From Magnetospirillum moscoviense (GTDB lineage: Bacteria > Pseudomonadota > Alphaproteobacteria > Rhodospirillales > Magnetospirillaceae): 64,000 nt of DNA. This document shows positions 35,067 to 43,103 of this stretch, piece after piece; position 1 is the stretch's first letter; each line of letters starts with the position of its first letter. The stretch lies in NCBI RefSeq assembly GCF_001650635.1, contig NZ_LWQU01000163.1, positions 1 through 64,000 on the forward strand, written 5' to 3'. Below the pieces are notes generated by a model. The model worked only from the letters and a program-made list of their open reading frames with translations. It had not been told where the DNA came from and ran no database searches. A program made the translations under genes and the position numbers.

Positions 35067-35100
35067 AAGGGAAGTCGCAAAGCAGAGGAATCGTCAGAGA

Positions 35101-37017
35101 ATGACCAACGCATATCAGCAGGCTTACGAACGTTCGCTCAAGGACCCCGAGGGTTTCTGGGCCGATGCGGCCAAGGATGTCCATTGGATCAAGCCGTGGA
35201 CCAAGGTCCTCGATGATTCGCGCAAGCCCTTTTATCGTTGGTTCTCCGGCGGCGAGGTCAACACCTGCTACAACGCCGTCGATCGCCATGTCGAGGCCGG
35301 CCGTGGCGCCCAGGCCGCTCTGATCTATGACAGCCCGGTCACCAATACGGTCCGGACCACCACCTATGCCGAGTTGAAGGACCAGGTGTCGCGCTTCGCC
35401 GGCGTGCTGCGCGACCTGGGCGTCGGCAAGGGCGACCGCGTCATCGTCTACATGCCGATGGTGCCGGAAGCGGTGGTCGCCATGCTGGCTTGCGCCCGTC
35501 TGGGCGCGGTGCATTCGGTGGTGTTCGGCGGCTTCGCCTCGAACGAACTGGCGACCCGCATCAACGACGCTCTGCCCAAGGTGATGGTGTCGGCCTCGTG
35601 CGGCATCGAAACCAACCGCGTCATTCCCTATAAGCCGCTGCTGGACCATGCCATCGAGCTGGCCGACCACAAGCCGGCCCATTGCGTCATCTTGCAGCGT
35701 CCGCAGGTGGTCGCCGACATGATCGCCGGCCGCGACGTCGATTGGACCGAAGCCGCCGCCAAGGCCCAGCCCGCCGAGTGCGTGGCGGTGGCCTCCACCG
35801 ATCCGCTGTACATCCTTTACACCTCGGGCACCACCGGCCAGCCCAAGGGCGTAGTCCGCGACAATGGCGGCCACATGGTGGCGCTGAAGTGGACCATGAA
35901 GGCGGTCTACAACATCGAGCCGGGCCAGGTGTTCTGGGCCGCCTCGGACGTGGGTTGGGTGGTCGGCCATTCCTACATCTGCTACGCGCCCTTGCTGCAC
36001 GGCGCCACCTCGATCGTCTATGAGGGCAAGCCGGTCGGCACCCCCGACGCCGGCGCCTTCTGGCGCGTCATCAGCCAGCACAAGGTGACCGCCCTGTTCA
36101 CCGCGCCGACCGCCTTCCGCGCCATCAAGCGCGAGGACCCCAACGGCGAATTGCTGAAGAAGTACGATCTGGGTTGCCTGAAGGCCCTGTTCCTGGCCGG
36201 CGAGCGCTCGGACCCCGATACCATCAAGTGGGCGCAGTCGAACCTGAAGGTTCCGGTGGTCGACCATTGGTGGCAGACCGAAACCGGCTGGGCCATCGCC
36301 GCCAACTGCCTGGGCCTGCATGAATTCCCGGTCAAGCCCGGTTCGCCGACCAAGGCGGCGCCTGGTTGGGACCTGCAGGTGCTGGACGAGGGCCATCACC
36401 AGTGCAAGCCCGGCCAGACCGGCTCGCTGGTGGTCAAGCTGCCGCTGCCGCCCGGCACCTTCTACACCCTGTGGAACGCCGAACAGCGCTTCTTCGACAG
36501 CTACCTGGCCGAGTTCCCCGGCTATTACAAGACCGCCGACGCCGGCATGATCGACGAAGACGGCTATGCCTATGTGATGAGCCGCACCGACGACATCATC
36601 AACGTCGCCGGCCACCGCCTGTCGACCGGCCAGATGGAAGAAGTTCTGGCCAGCCACCCCGACGTCGCCGAATGCGCCGTCATCGGCGTGGCCGACCAGC
36701 TGAAGGGCCAGCTGCCGCTGGGCTTCATCTGCCTGAAGGCCGGCGTCACCAAGCCGGACGATCAGATCCTCAAGGAAGTGGTGGCCCTGGTGCGCGAGAC
36801 CATCGGCCCGGTCGCCGCCTTCAAGAGCTGCACCGTGGTCAAGCGTCTGCCCAAGACCCGTTCGGGCAAGATCCTGCGCGGCACCATGCAAAAGATCGCC
36901 GACAACAAGGATTACAAGATGCCGGCGACCATCGACGATCCGGCCATCCTGGAGGAGATCGACGAGAGCCTGCAGGGCATCGGCTATTCCAAGGCCCGCA
37001 AGGAAGCGGTGGAATAA
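35101..37017 (+). CDS. prpE: Propionyl-CoA synthetase (PrpE-like acyl-CoA ligase)
   Basis: This 638-residue adenylate-forming enzyme converts propionate, and probably acetate, to the CoA ester. The P-loop motif is SGTTGQPKGVV, WWQTETGW is typical of PrpE/Acs, and the acetylation-site lysine is about residue 590 in KTRSGKILRGT. PrpE was preferred over Acs because of the overall shorter N-terminus (FWADAAKDVHW) and VRDNGGH after the P-loop. The ATG at 35101 was chosen over the in-frame ATG at 35014 because the extension is leader sequence. A terminator follows. Confidence 0.88.
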   Translation: MTNAYQQAYERSLKDPEGFWADAAKDVHWIKPWTKVLDDSRKPFYRWFSGGEVNTCYNAVDRHVEAGRGAQAALIYDSPVTNTVRTTTYAELKDQVSRFAGVLRDLGVGKGDRVIVYMPMVPEAVVAMLACARLGAVHSVVFGGFASNELATRINDALPKVMVSASCGIETNRVIPYKPLLDHAIELADHKPAHCVILQRPQVVADMIAGRDVDWTEAAAKAQPAECVAVASTDPLYILYTSGTTGQPKGVVRDNGGHMVALKWTMKAVYNIEPGQVFWAASDVGWVVGHSYICYAPLLHGATSIVYEGKPVGTPDAGAFWRVISQHKVTALFTAPTAFRAIKREDPNGELLKKYDLGCLKALFLAGERSDPDTIKWAQSNLKVPVVDHWWQTETGWAIAANCLGLHEFPVKPGSPTKAAPGWDLQVLDEGHHQCKPGQTGSLVVKLPLPPGTFYTLWNAEQRFFDSYLAEFPGYYKTADAGMIDEDGYAYVMSRTDDIINVAGHRLSTGQMEEVLASHPDVAECAVIGVADQLKGQLPLGFICLKAGVTKPDDQILKEVVALVRETIGPVAAFKSCTVVKRLPKTRSGKILRGTMQKIADNKDYKMPATIDDPAILEEIDESLQGIGYSKARKEAVE

Positions 37018-37035
37018 GTCGTCCGTGCAAAAGGA

Positions 37036-37072
37036 GAAAAATAGGCTTGGGGCGGCCCAAGCCTATTTTTTT
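37036..37072 (+). terminator. Terminator after prpE
   Basis: AATAGGCTTGGG pairs with CCCAAGCCTATT around a GCGG loop, with an A-run before and seven T residues after. It is strong and usable in both directions. Confidence 0.9.
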
Positions 37073-37084
37073 GGCGTTTGACCG

Positions 37085-37119
37085 CCGCCATGAGGCGAGC
37101 CGTGCTCGCCTCATGGCGG
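37085..37119. repeat. Perfect 16-bp inverted repeat
   Basis: A 16-base arm (37085-37100) is matched perfectly in inversion at 37104-37119 with only a three-base loop, which makes a very stable cruciform or hairpin. It lies between the prpE terminator and a 42-base dispersed repeat. No gene is present. Confidence 0.75.
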
Positions 37120-37178
37120 GAAAACGGAGCAATCCCGCGCGGAAAGCTTGCTTGAGCACGGGGTTTCCAAACAGAATC

Positions 37179-37220
37179 GGGGAAAAGTACACCGAGGCGA
37201 AGCCGAGGGACTTTTCCACG
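37179..37220. repeat. 42-base dispersed palindromic repeat, copy 1
   Basis: This segment is identical, in reverse orientation, to 59664-59705 over all 42 bases. It is itself nearly palindromic (GGAAAAGT...ACTTTTCC with a GGCGAAGCC centre). A related copy is at 59718-59756. It ends seven bases before the stop of the minus-strand mutarotase gene. Confidence 0.85.
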
Positions 37221-37226
37221 CGGAAC

Positions 37227-38123
37227 TCAGCCCAGGCGGATACGGCATTCCAGGCGGTGGACCGCGCCGGGCGGCAAGGTGATCAGGTCGGGACCGGCAT
37301 TGGTGGTCTCGACGCAGATCATGCGGCGGTAATCGTCGCAGGCCAGATCGGCCATGGCCTTGGCGGTGTCCTGCCACGGGTTCCACACCACCGCGCTGCC
37401 CGACCCCTTGCTTTCCACCAGAATGCGGCGATCCTGGCCGTCATCCTCGATCGACAGGACGGCCGGGGTTCCGGTATAGATGCGGTCGGCTTCGCTGGAA
37501 ATGTCCACCGGGCCGGACTGGGTCTTGACGGTGCCGCCCGCCATCTTGTCGATATAGGCACAGCCATCCAGGCCCCGGATTCGGGTGCGCTCGATGTCGC
37601 CGACCCGGAAATAGGTGTGCAGGGCCTGCGACAGGGTGAAGTTGGTCTGGCCTGAATTGCGGGTGATCAGCGCCACCTCAAGACCGTCGCCGACAACGAT
37701 TTCCTGGGCCAGCACGAAGGAATGCGGCCAGATCGCCCGGGTTTCGGCGTCGCAGGCCAGGCCCAGAATCACCATCACCCGCCCATCGGCCAGCTTGCGG
37801 GTTTCCATCACATCCCACGGCCGGGTGCGGGCGAAGCCGTGGCCGGGGCGGCCCAGGCCGTCGGGATCGGGGCCGAACCACGGCCAGCACACCGGAATGC
37901 CGCCCTTGATGGCCTTGCCGGTGGCGTAATAGGCCTGCTCACTCAGGAACAAAAGGTCGGTCTTGCCGTCGGGCACGAACGACAGCACCTGGCCGGCATA
38001 CAGGCTGATGGTGGCGCGGCCGCCATCGGCGGTAACGTCGATCATGGTCAGGTCGCCGGGACCGGAGCGGAAGGACAGGCCGCCGTCGATGGCGAAGCGT
38101 CGGGTCAGGTCGGCGATGGTCAT
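37227..38123 (-). CDS. Hexose-6-phosphate 1-epimerase family (YeaD-like)
   Basis: The 298-residue aldose-1-epimerase-fold protein matches the D-hexose-6-phosphate mutarotases. Visible motifs are GGIPVCWPWFGP (about 74-85), GFARTRPWDV (about 95-104), SQALHTYFRVGD, and the VVWNPW block late in the chain. It should interconvert anomers of glucose-6-phosphate. It is a single gene without obvious operon partners. Confidence 0.85.
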   Translation of the reverse strand: MTIADLTRRFAIDGGLSFRSGPGDLTMIDVTADGGRATISLYAGQVLSFVPDGKTDLLFLSEQAYYATGKAIKGGIPVCWPWFGPDPDGLGRPGHGFARTRPWDVMETRKLADGRVMVILGLACDAETRAIWPHSFVLAQEIVVGDGLEVALITRNSGQTNFTLSQALHTYFRVGDIERTRIRGLDGCAYIDKMAGGTVKTQSGPVDISSEADRIYTGTPAVLSIEDDGQDRRILVESKGSGSAVVWNPWQDTAKAMADLACDDYRRMICVETTNAGPDLITLPPGAVHRLECRIRLG

Positions 38124-38236
38124 CGGGGCATCCCTGGCAGGTCGAAGGTGTCCTTGATCCTAACCCAGCCATTGGTCCGACACACCGCCCCGGCGGGGCG
38201 GGGGCGGCGGGCGGGCCAAGCCGCCCCGATTGGGGA

Positions 38237-39496
38237 TCACATCTCGAAGTGGCGGCGCACGCGTTCTTCCAGCAGGCGTTGGGCCTCGGCTTCGTCGCAA
38301 TCGGCCAGTTGGTCGAAGATGGCGGCGGCGATCACGCGAAATTCCGCCATGACCGTGTGGTCGAAATGGCTGCCGGTGTCACGCTCCAGGATCGCCATCA
38401 CCTCGTCGAACTTCATCGGTTCCTTGTAGGGCCGCTTCGAGCACAGCGCGTCGAACACGTCGGCGACGGCGAAGATGCGCGCCGCCAGCGGAATCTCCTC
38501 GCCCTTGATGCGACGGGGGTAACCGCTGCCGTCCCACTTTTCGTGGTGCGCCGCCACCACCGCGTGGGCGCCGTCCAGCCAGCCCATGCCGGTGACGATC
38601 TCCTCGCCCAGGGCGACGTGGGTGCGCATGATGGTCATTTCGCCGTCATCCAGCCGGCCGGGCTTGAGCAGAATGGCGTCGGGAATACCGATCTTGCCGA
38701 CATCGTGCAGGAAACTGCCGGCGATCAGGGCCTGCATCGCCGACCCGGTCATGCCCAGGCGCTCGGCGATGCGCGCGGCGATCCAGGCGACCCGGTAATT
38801 GTGGGCGCCGGTGTCGGAATCGCGCTTGGCGATGGCGCGGCCCAGGGCCTCCATCATCGAGATGTGGGAATCCAGCACCTCGCGGGCCTTGCGCTCGTTG
38901 TCGGACGACAGGTGCACCACCACCGGATAAAGCGCCGCCCCGCACAGAAGCGAGGCCAGGCTGACCATCAACGCCACCGCCAGCGAGCTGTCCAGGATCT
39001 GTTGGCGCTGCCATTCCGGCACGACGCGCACGCCCTCGAAATAGCCCAGGATCGGCCCGGTGGTGTCGGTGCTGTCGGTGCGCAGCGGCACGAACACCCG
39101 AAGCACCCAGCGGTCGGCAACGCGAATGCTTTGGTAGGATGCGGCGGTGTATTTCGGCTTGCCGTGGCTGGGTAGGGCGGATTCCACCGTTTCGCCCTCG
39201 GCGGTGATGGCCTCGGCCAGCTTCGTGCCGTTCTTGTCATAGATCTCGGCGATGTCGAACAGACCGCCCGAGATGGTCTTGGCGGCCTGCGTCGCCCTCT
39301 CGATCCCTTCCTCGCCGGAAAGGCCGATGGCGTCGTGGAAGTGCATCAACTGGTCCGATTCCTCGATCGCCAGCTTGACGATGCTTTCCTCGGCGCCTTC
39401 CCGCTCGACATACCAGGCGATCGGGCTGGCCACCGAGGCCAGCAGGATGCTGACGGCCGCAATGCGGATCGCGGTGCGCTTTTGAAAGGGATTCAT
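38237..39496 (-). CDS. Membrane HD-GYP domain phosphodiesterase-like protein
   Basis: The 419-residue protein has an N-terminal membrane helix (about 10-28), a periplasmic sensor of about 140 residues, a second helix (about 175-197) and a canonical HD-GYP domain (about 215-400). The domain contains HDVGKIGIPD and HHEKWDGSGYP about 60 residues apart, so all catalytic motifs are intact. It should degrade c-di-GMP. The ATG at 39496 is preceded by AGAGGA. It contrasts with the insertion-bearing HD-GYP at 19063-22062. Confidence 0.88.
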   Translation of the reverse strand: MNPFQKRTAIRIAAVSILLASVASPIAWYVEREGAEESIVKLAIEESDQLMHFHDAIGLSGEEGIERATQAAKTISGGLFDIAEIYDKNGTKLAEAITAEGETVESALPSHGKPKYTAASYQSIRVADRWVLRVFVPLRTDSTDTTGPILGYFEGVRVVPEWQRQQILDSSLAVALMVSLASLLCGAALYPVVVHLSSDNERKAREVLDSHISMMEALGRAIAKRDSDTGAHNYRVAWIAARIAERLGMTGSAMQALIAGSFLHDVGKIGIPDAILLKPGRLDDGEMTIMRTHVALGEEIVTGMGWLDGAHAVVAAHHEKWDGSGYPRRIKGEEIPLAARIFAVADVFDALCSKRPYKEPMKFDEVMAILERDTGSHFDHTVMAEFRVIAAAIFDQLADCDEAEAQRLLEERVRRHFEM

Positions 39497-39672
39497 GCCA
39501 ACGGGTCCTCTGGGTCGGATGGGGCGTGCGGCGCGATCATACACCAGGGGGGACGGTCGTCCATGAACCGGGAATGAACGTTTGGGCCGTTACCAAAAGT
39601 GGTTAAACGTCAGTTGTATTGCGACGTAAGAATGGTATCGTCCTTCTGTGCAATCGTCATGAGGGGGTGTTC

Positions 39673-41370
39673 ATGCTGAGGTATCTTTCAATGATCGCGA
39701 TCGGCGGCCTGATGATGGGGTGTGCCCCCGAGCCGGCGGTTCAAGAATCCAAGCCCGTGCCGAAACAGCTTCCGGCGCCGCCGTGGGTGCTCAAGACCAC
39801 GCCGACCGAATACAACGTCATGAAGGTTAACCAGGGCTGGAACGACGACGAGGCCGATTGGTACTACAATCTCAGCCAAGGCTCGCGCATCGCCCATTAC
39901 GATCTGGTGGTCAATCTGGAACAGCCGAAATCCTTCGACCTGTTCCTGGCCGACGGCCTGGCTCGCTATGGCTATCTGCCGGCGATATCGGCCAAATGGA
40001 ACCCGGATTCCTTGCCGATCGGCTTCGCCAAGGACCAACCCAACCAGTTCAAGCAGGCCTGGTTCGGCATGACCTGCGCGGCTTGCCACACCAACCGCAT
40101 CCAGTATCAGGGGCGCGAGATTCAGATCGACGGCGCCCCGGCCCTGGCCGATCTGGGCGGCTTCCTGCGCGATCTGCAGGCCGCGCTGGCGGAAACCGCC
40201 ACCGATTCCGGCAAGTTCGACCGCATGGCGTTTCGCATGCTGGGCGCCAATGCGTCCAATCGATCCAAGCAGGCCTTGAAGGCCCGGCTGAACGACAATG
40301 CCGGCCGTGTCGCCGCCATCTTGAACAATTCGACCAGCGACAGCTGGGGGCATGCCCGCACCGACGCCTTCGGCATGATCTTCAACCGCGTCACCGGAAT
40401 CGATCTGGGCTATACCGAAAACGAGAAGGCGGCCGACGCCCCGGTGTCGTATCCGCATCTGTGGGATACCGGCCGGTTCAACTGGGTGCAGTGGAACGCC
40501 GCCGTGCCCAACCGCACCAGCTTCGAGAAGCTGGGCCGCAATGCCGGCGAGGTGCTGGGCGTGTTCGGCGACGCCGCGCTGAAGAAGCCGCGGCCGCTGC
40601 ACGAATTCTATGACAGCACGGTGCGGGTGCGCAATCTGGGCGCCATGGAGGTGCTGGTCGAAAAGCTGACGGCGCCGCGCTGGCGCGATGCCATCGGCCC
40701 GATCGACAACAAGATGGCCAGCGCCGGCGGCACGATCTATGCCGAGAAGTGCCTGTCCTGCCACGCCCTGATCAACAATCTCAAGGCGCCGATCGAGGTG
40801 GTGACCATCCCGATGGATCAGGTCGGCACCGATCCGACCATGAACCACAACGCCACCCGCATGGTCCAGACCCGTCAGCTGGCCGGCACCAAGATGCTGG
40901 CCGGCGACAAGCTGCAGCCGACCGACCTGGGCATCAATTTGCTGGCCAATGCGGTTACCGGCTCGATCCTGGGCAAGATCGCCCGGCCCGAGACCGATCC
41001 GTTGTCGCCCTTGCCCACCGGGTGGAGCGCTCCGAAGGCCCAGACCAAGCCGCCGGCCGGCCCGTCCTTTGCCGTCGCCACCGTCTATAAGGCCCGCCCG
41101 CTCAACGGCATCTGGGCGACCGCCCCCTATCTGCACAACGGTTCGGTGCCCAGCCTGTATGAACTGCTGAAGCCGCCGGCCGAGCGGATCAAGGCCTTCA
41201 AGGTCGGCAGCACCGCCTTTGACGCCAAGAATGTCGGCTTCGCAACCGATTCCGGCCCGACCACCTTCGAGACCGCCAAACCGGCCAATTCCAACGCCGG
41301 TCATGCCTATGGCACCGACCTGACCGACCAGCAGCGTTGGGAATTGATCGAGTTCATCAAGTCCCTGTAA
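39673..41370 (+). CDS. Di-heme cytochrome c lipoprotein, RoxA/cytochrome peroxidase-like
   Basis: The 565-residue protein has a short signal with a probable lipobox (LMMGC, Cys17) and two heme sites, CAACH at 135-139 and CLSCH at 360-364. The late GIWATAPYLHNGSVPSLYELL block is shared by cytochrome c peroxidases and the rubber oxygenase RoxA group. The long spacing between hemes and the total length fit RoxA-like proteins better than classical peroxidases. Rubber cleavage itself is not implied. GAGGGGG precedes the ATG at 39673. It is a single gene. Confidence 0.8.
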   Translation: MLRYLSMIAIGGLMMGCAPEPAVQESKPVPKQLPAPPWVLKTTPTEYNVMKVNQGWNDDEADWYYNLSQGSRIAHYDLVVNLEQPKSFDLFLADGLARYGYLPAISAKWNPDSLPIGFAKDQPNQFKQAWFGMTCAACHTNRIQYQGREIQIDGAPALADLGGFLRDLQAALAETATDSGKFDRMAFRMLGANASNRSKQALKARLNDNAGRVAAILNNSTSDSWGHARTDAFGMIFNRVTGIDLGYTENEKAADAPVSYPHLWDTGRFNWVQWNAAVPNRTSFEKLGRNAGEVLGVFGDAALKKPRPLHEFYDSTVRVRNLGAMEVLVEKLTAPRWRDAIGPIDNKMASAGGTIYAEKCLSCHALINNLKAPIEVVTIPMDQVGTDPTMNHNATRMVQTRQLAGTKMLAGDKLQPTDLGINLLANAVTGSILGKIARPETDPLSPLPTGWSAPKAQTKPPAGPSFAVATVYKARPLNGIWATAPYLHNGSVPSLYELLKPPAERIKAFKVGSTAFDAKNVGFATDSGPTTFETAKPANSNAGHAYGTDLTDQQRWELIEFIKSL

Positions 41371-41394
41371 TCGGGACTGTCTCCTCCCACCTTC

Positions 41395-41420
41395 GGCCGT
41401 CACCGTCACCGGTGGCGGCC
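41395..41420. terminator. Hairpin terminator between convergent genes
   Basis: GGCCG and CACCG arms pair with CGGTG and CGGCC with one mismatch, followed by a short T-rich stretch. It overlaps the end of the minus-strand DUF1127 gene and follows the cytochrome gene. Confidence 0.5.
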
Positions 41421-41629
41421 TATTCTTTCCAGAACGGCTTGGCTGCTTCCGCTTCCACCTGGGCGCGGTTCAGGCCCAGATCGGTCATCATGCGATAGTC
41501 CAGACGCGCCAACGCACGGCGCTGGGCCGAACGCTCGATCCAGGTCAGCAGCATGTCGAGGCGCAGGCGGAAGCCTTCGCTCGACCGGGTGAGGTGGAAA
41601 AATGAACCCATCCAATTCTGGGCGGTCAT
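41420..41629 (-). CDS. DUF1127 (YjiS-like) small protein
   Basis: The 69-residue protein ends in the Arg-rich DUF1127 pattern (RRALARLDYRMMTDLGLNRAQVE). In other alphaproteobacteria such proteins affect RNA turnover or phosphate and carbon metabolism. ATG at 41629 has GGAGGG at good spacing; an upstream ATG at 41644 overlaps that site. It is divergent from the MocR gene, and its promoter region carries the putative MocR operators. Confidence 0.75.
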   Translation of the reverse strand: MTAQNWMGSFFHLTRSSEGFRLRLDMLLTWIERSAQRRALARLDYRMMTDLGLNRAQVEAEAAKPFWKE

Positions 41630-41642
41630 GGCATTGCCCTCC

Positions 41643-41704
41643 ATTGACACCGTAAATGATTTGCGCATTGACGGTGCTTCCGAGTCAATGGCAGTATTGA
41701 CACC
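41643..41704. promoter_or_regulatory. Repeated ATTGAC motifs in the DUF1127/MocR divergent promoter
   Basis: ATTGACACC occurs at about 41643 and again ending just before the MocR ATG. ATTGACGG lies between, and an inverted GTCAAT is nearby. GntR/MocR regulators typically bind such short direct repeats, so these are candidate autoregulatory operators. Confidence 0.4.
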
Positions 41705-43099
41705 ATGTCAAATTGGCTTCCCGACCTAGCCGCCCATGGCGGCCCCAAATACCGCGCCATCGCCGACGCCATCGAGGCCGACATCGCCTCGGGCGGGTTG
41801 GCCCCGGGCTTTCGCATGCCGACCCATCGCGATCTGGCCTGGCGCCTGAAAGTCACCGTCGGCACGGTGGCGCGGGCCTATGTCGAGGCCGAACGGCGCG
41901 GCCTGCTGTCGGGCGAGGTCGGGCGCGGCACCTTCGTCACCGACCCGGCCCGCCAGGCCGAAGCCGCGCTGCCGGAATATCTGGCGGTGGCGTGGCGGCC
42001 CCAGCCCGACACCGTCAACCTGGCCGTCAACCGGCCGGGCGGCGACCAGGGGGCCTGGGCGGTCGGCCCGGTGCTGGAACGGATTGGCCGCCGTCCCGAT
42101 CTGCCGCAATTACTGTCCTACAACCTGGACCCGGTCGGCATGCGCCACCGCCAGGCCGGCGCCCAGTGGCTGAAACGCGAAAAGGTCGAGGTGGTGCCGG
42201 AACTGGTGTCGGTCACCGCCGGCAGCCAGCAGGCCATCGTCGCCGCCCTGGCCACGCTGACCCGGGCCGGCGACATGGTCGCCGCCGAGGAACTGACCTA
42301 TCCCGGCTTCAAGTCGGCCGCCGCCCTGCTGGGCCGGCCGGTGGTGCCGGTGGCCATGGATGAACTGGGCCTGATCCCCGACGAGGTCGACAAGGCCTTC
42401 GCCAAGGGGGCGCGTCTGCTCTATACCACCGCGACGGTGCAGAACCCGACCACCGCCACCTTAAGCGCCGAACGCCGCCGGGCCATCGCGCAATTGGCCC
42501 GCGCCCACGATGCGTTCGTGCTGGAAGACGGGGTGCACCGCTTCCTTGATCCCGACGGCCCCGACGCCCTGCAGGTGTTCGCGCCCGAGCGGGTGATCTA
42601 TCTGACCACTTTGTCGAAAAGCGTGTCGCCGGGCCTGCGCGCCGCTTTCGCCGCCGTTCCCGCCGCCTGGAAGGGCCGCTTCGACGCCGCCATCGGCGCC
42701 CTTAGTCTGGCGCTGCCGGTTCCCTTGATCGAAGCCGCCTGCATCCTGATCGACGAGGGCCAGGCGATCGTCGCCGCCGACCGCCAGCGGGCCGAGGCGA
42801 TGGTTCGGCTGGATCTGGCTGCCCAGATCCTGGGTGACGAGTTGCGCCCCACCGGGGCCGCCTTCAATCTGTGGCTGCCGCTGGTCCTACCATGGACCAG
42901 CAATTCCTTCGTCGCCGAGGCGGCCCGTCACGGCGTCAACCTGGCGCCCACCGAATCCTTCGCCATCGGCCGGCCGCACCGCGACGGCGTGCGGGTATCG
43001 GTGACGGCGCCGCCCGATCATGCCACCCTGGAACGGGGCCTTCGCATCCTGGCCGGCCTGTTGGCCGCCGGTCCCGGCCACGCCATGCCGACGGTGTAA
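41705..43099 (+). CDS. MocR-type regulator (GntR HTH fused to aminotransferase fold)
   Basis: The 464-residue protein has a winged HTH (about 14-75, PTHRDLAWRLKVTVGTVARAY) and a class I aminotransferase-like domain. The PLP lysine sits in TLSKSVSPGLR. MocR proteins sense PLP or PLP-amino acid adducts and control vitamin B6, GABA or transport genes. Four bases separate its stop from the ChrA gene, so it may control that transporter. ATTGAC repeats lie upstream. Confidence 0.87.
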   Translation: MSNWLPDLAAHGGPKYRAIADAIEADIASGGLAPGFRMPTHRDLAWRLKVTVGTVARAYVEAERRGLLSGEVGRGTFVTDPARQAEAALPEYLAVAWRPQPDTVNLAVNRPGGDQGAWAVGPVLERIGRRPDLPQLLSYNLDPVGMRHRQAGAQWLKREKVEVVPELVSVTAGSQQAIVAALATLTRAGDMVAAEELTYPGFKSAAALLGRPVVPVAMDELGLIPDEVDKAFAKGARLLYTTATVQNPTTATLSAERRRAIAQLARAHDAFVLEDGVHRFLDPDGPDALQVFAPERVIYLTTLSKSVSPGLRAAFAAVPAAWKGRFDAAIGALSLALPVPLIEAACILIDEGQAIVAADRQRAEAMVRLDLAAQILGDELRPTGAAFNLWLPLVLPWTSNSFVAEAARHGVNLAPTESFAIGRPHRDGVRVSVTAPPDHATLERGLRILAGLLAAGPGHAMPTV

Positions 43100-43103
43100 C
43101 GCC

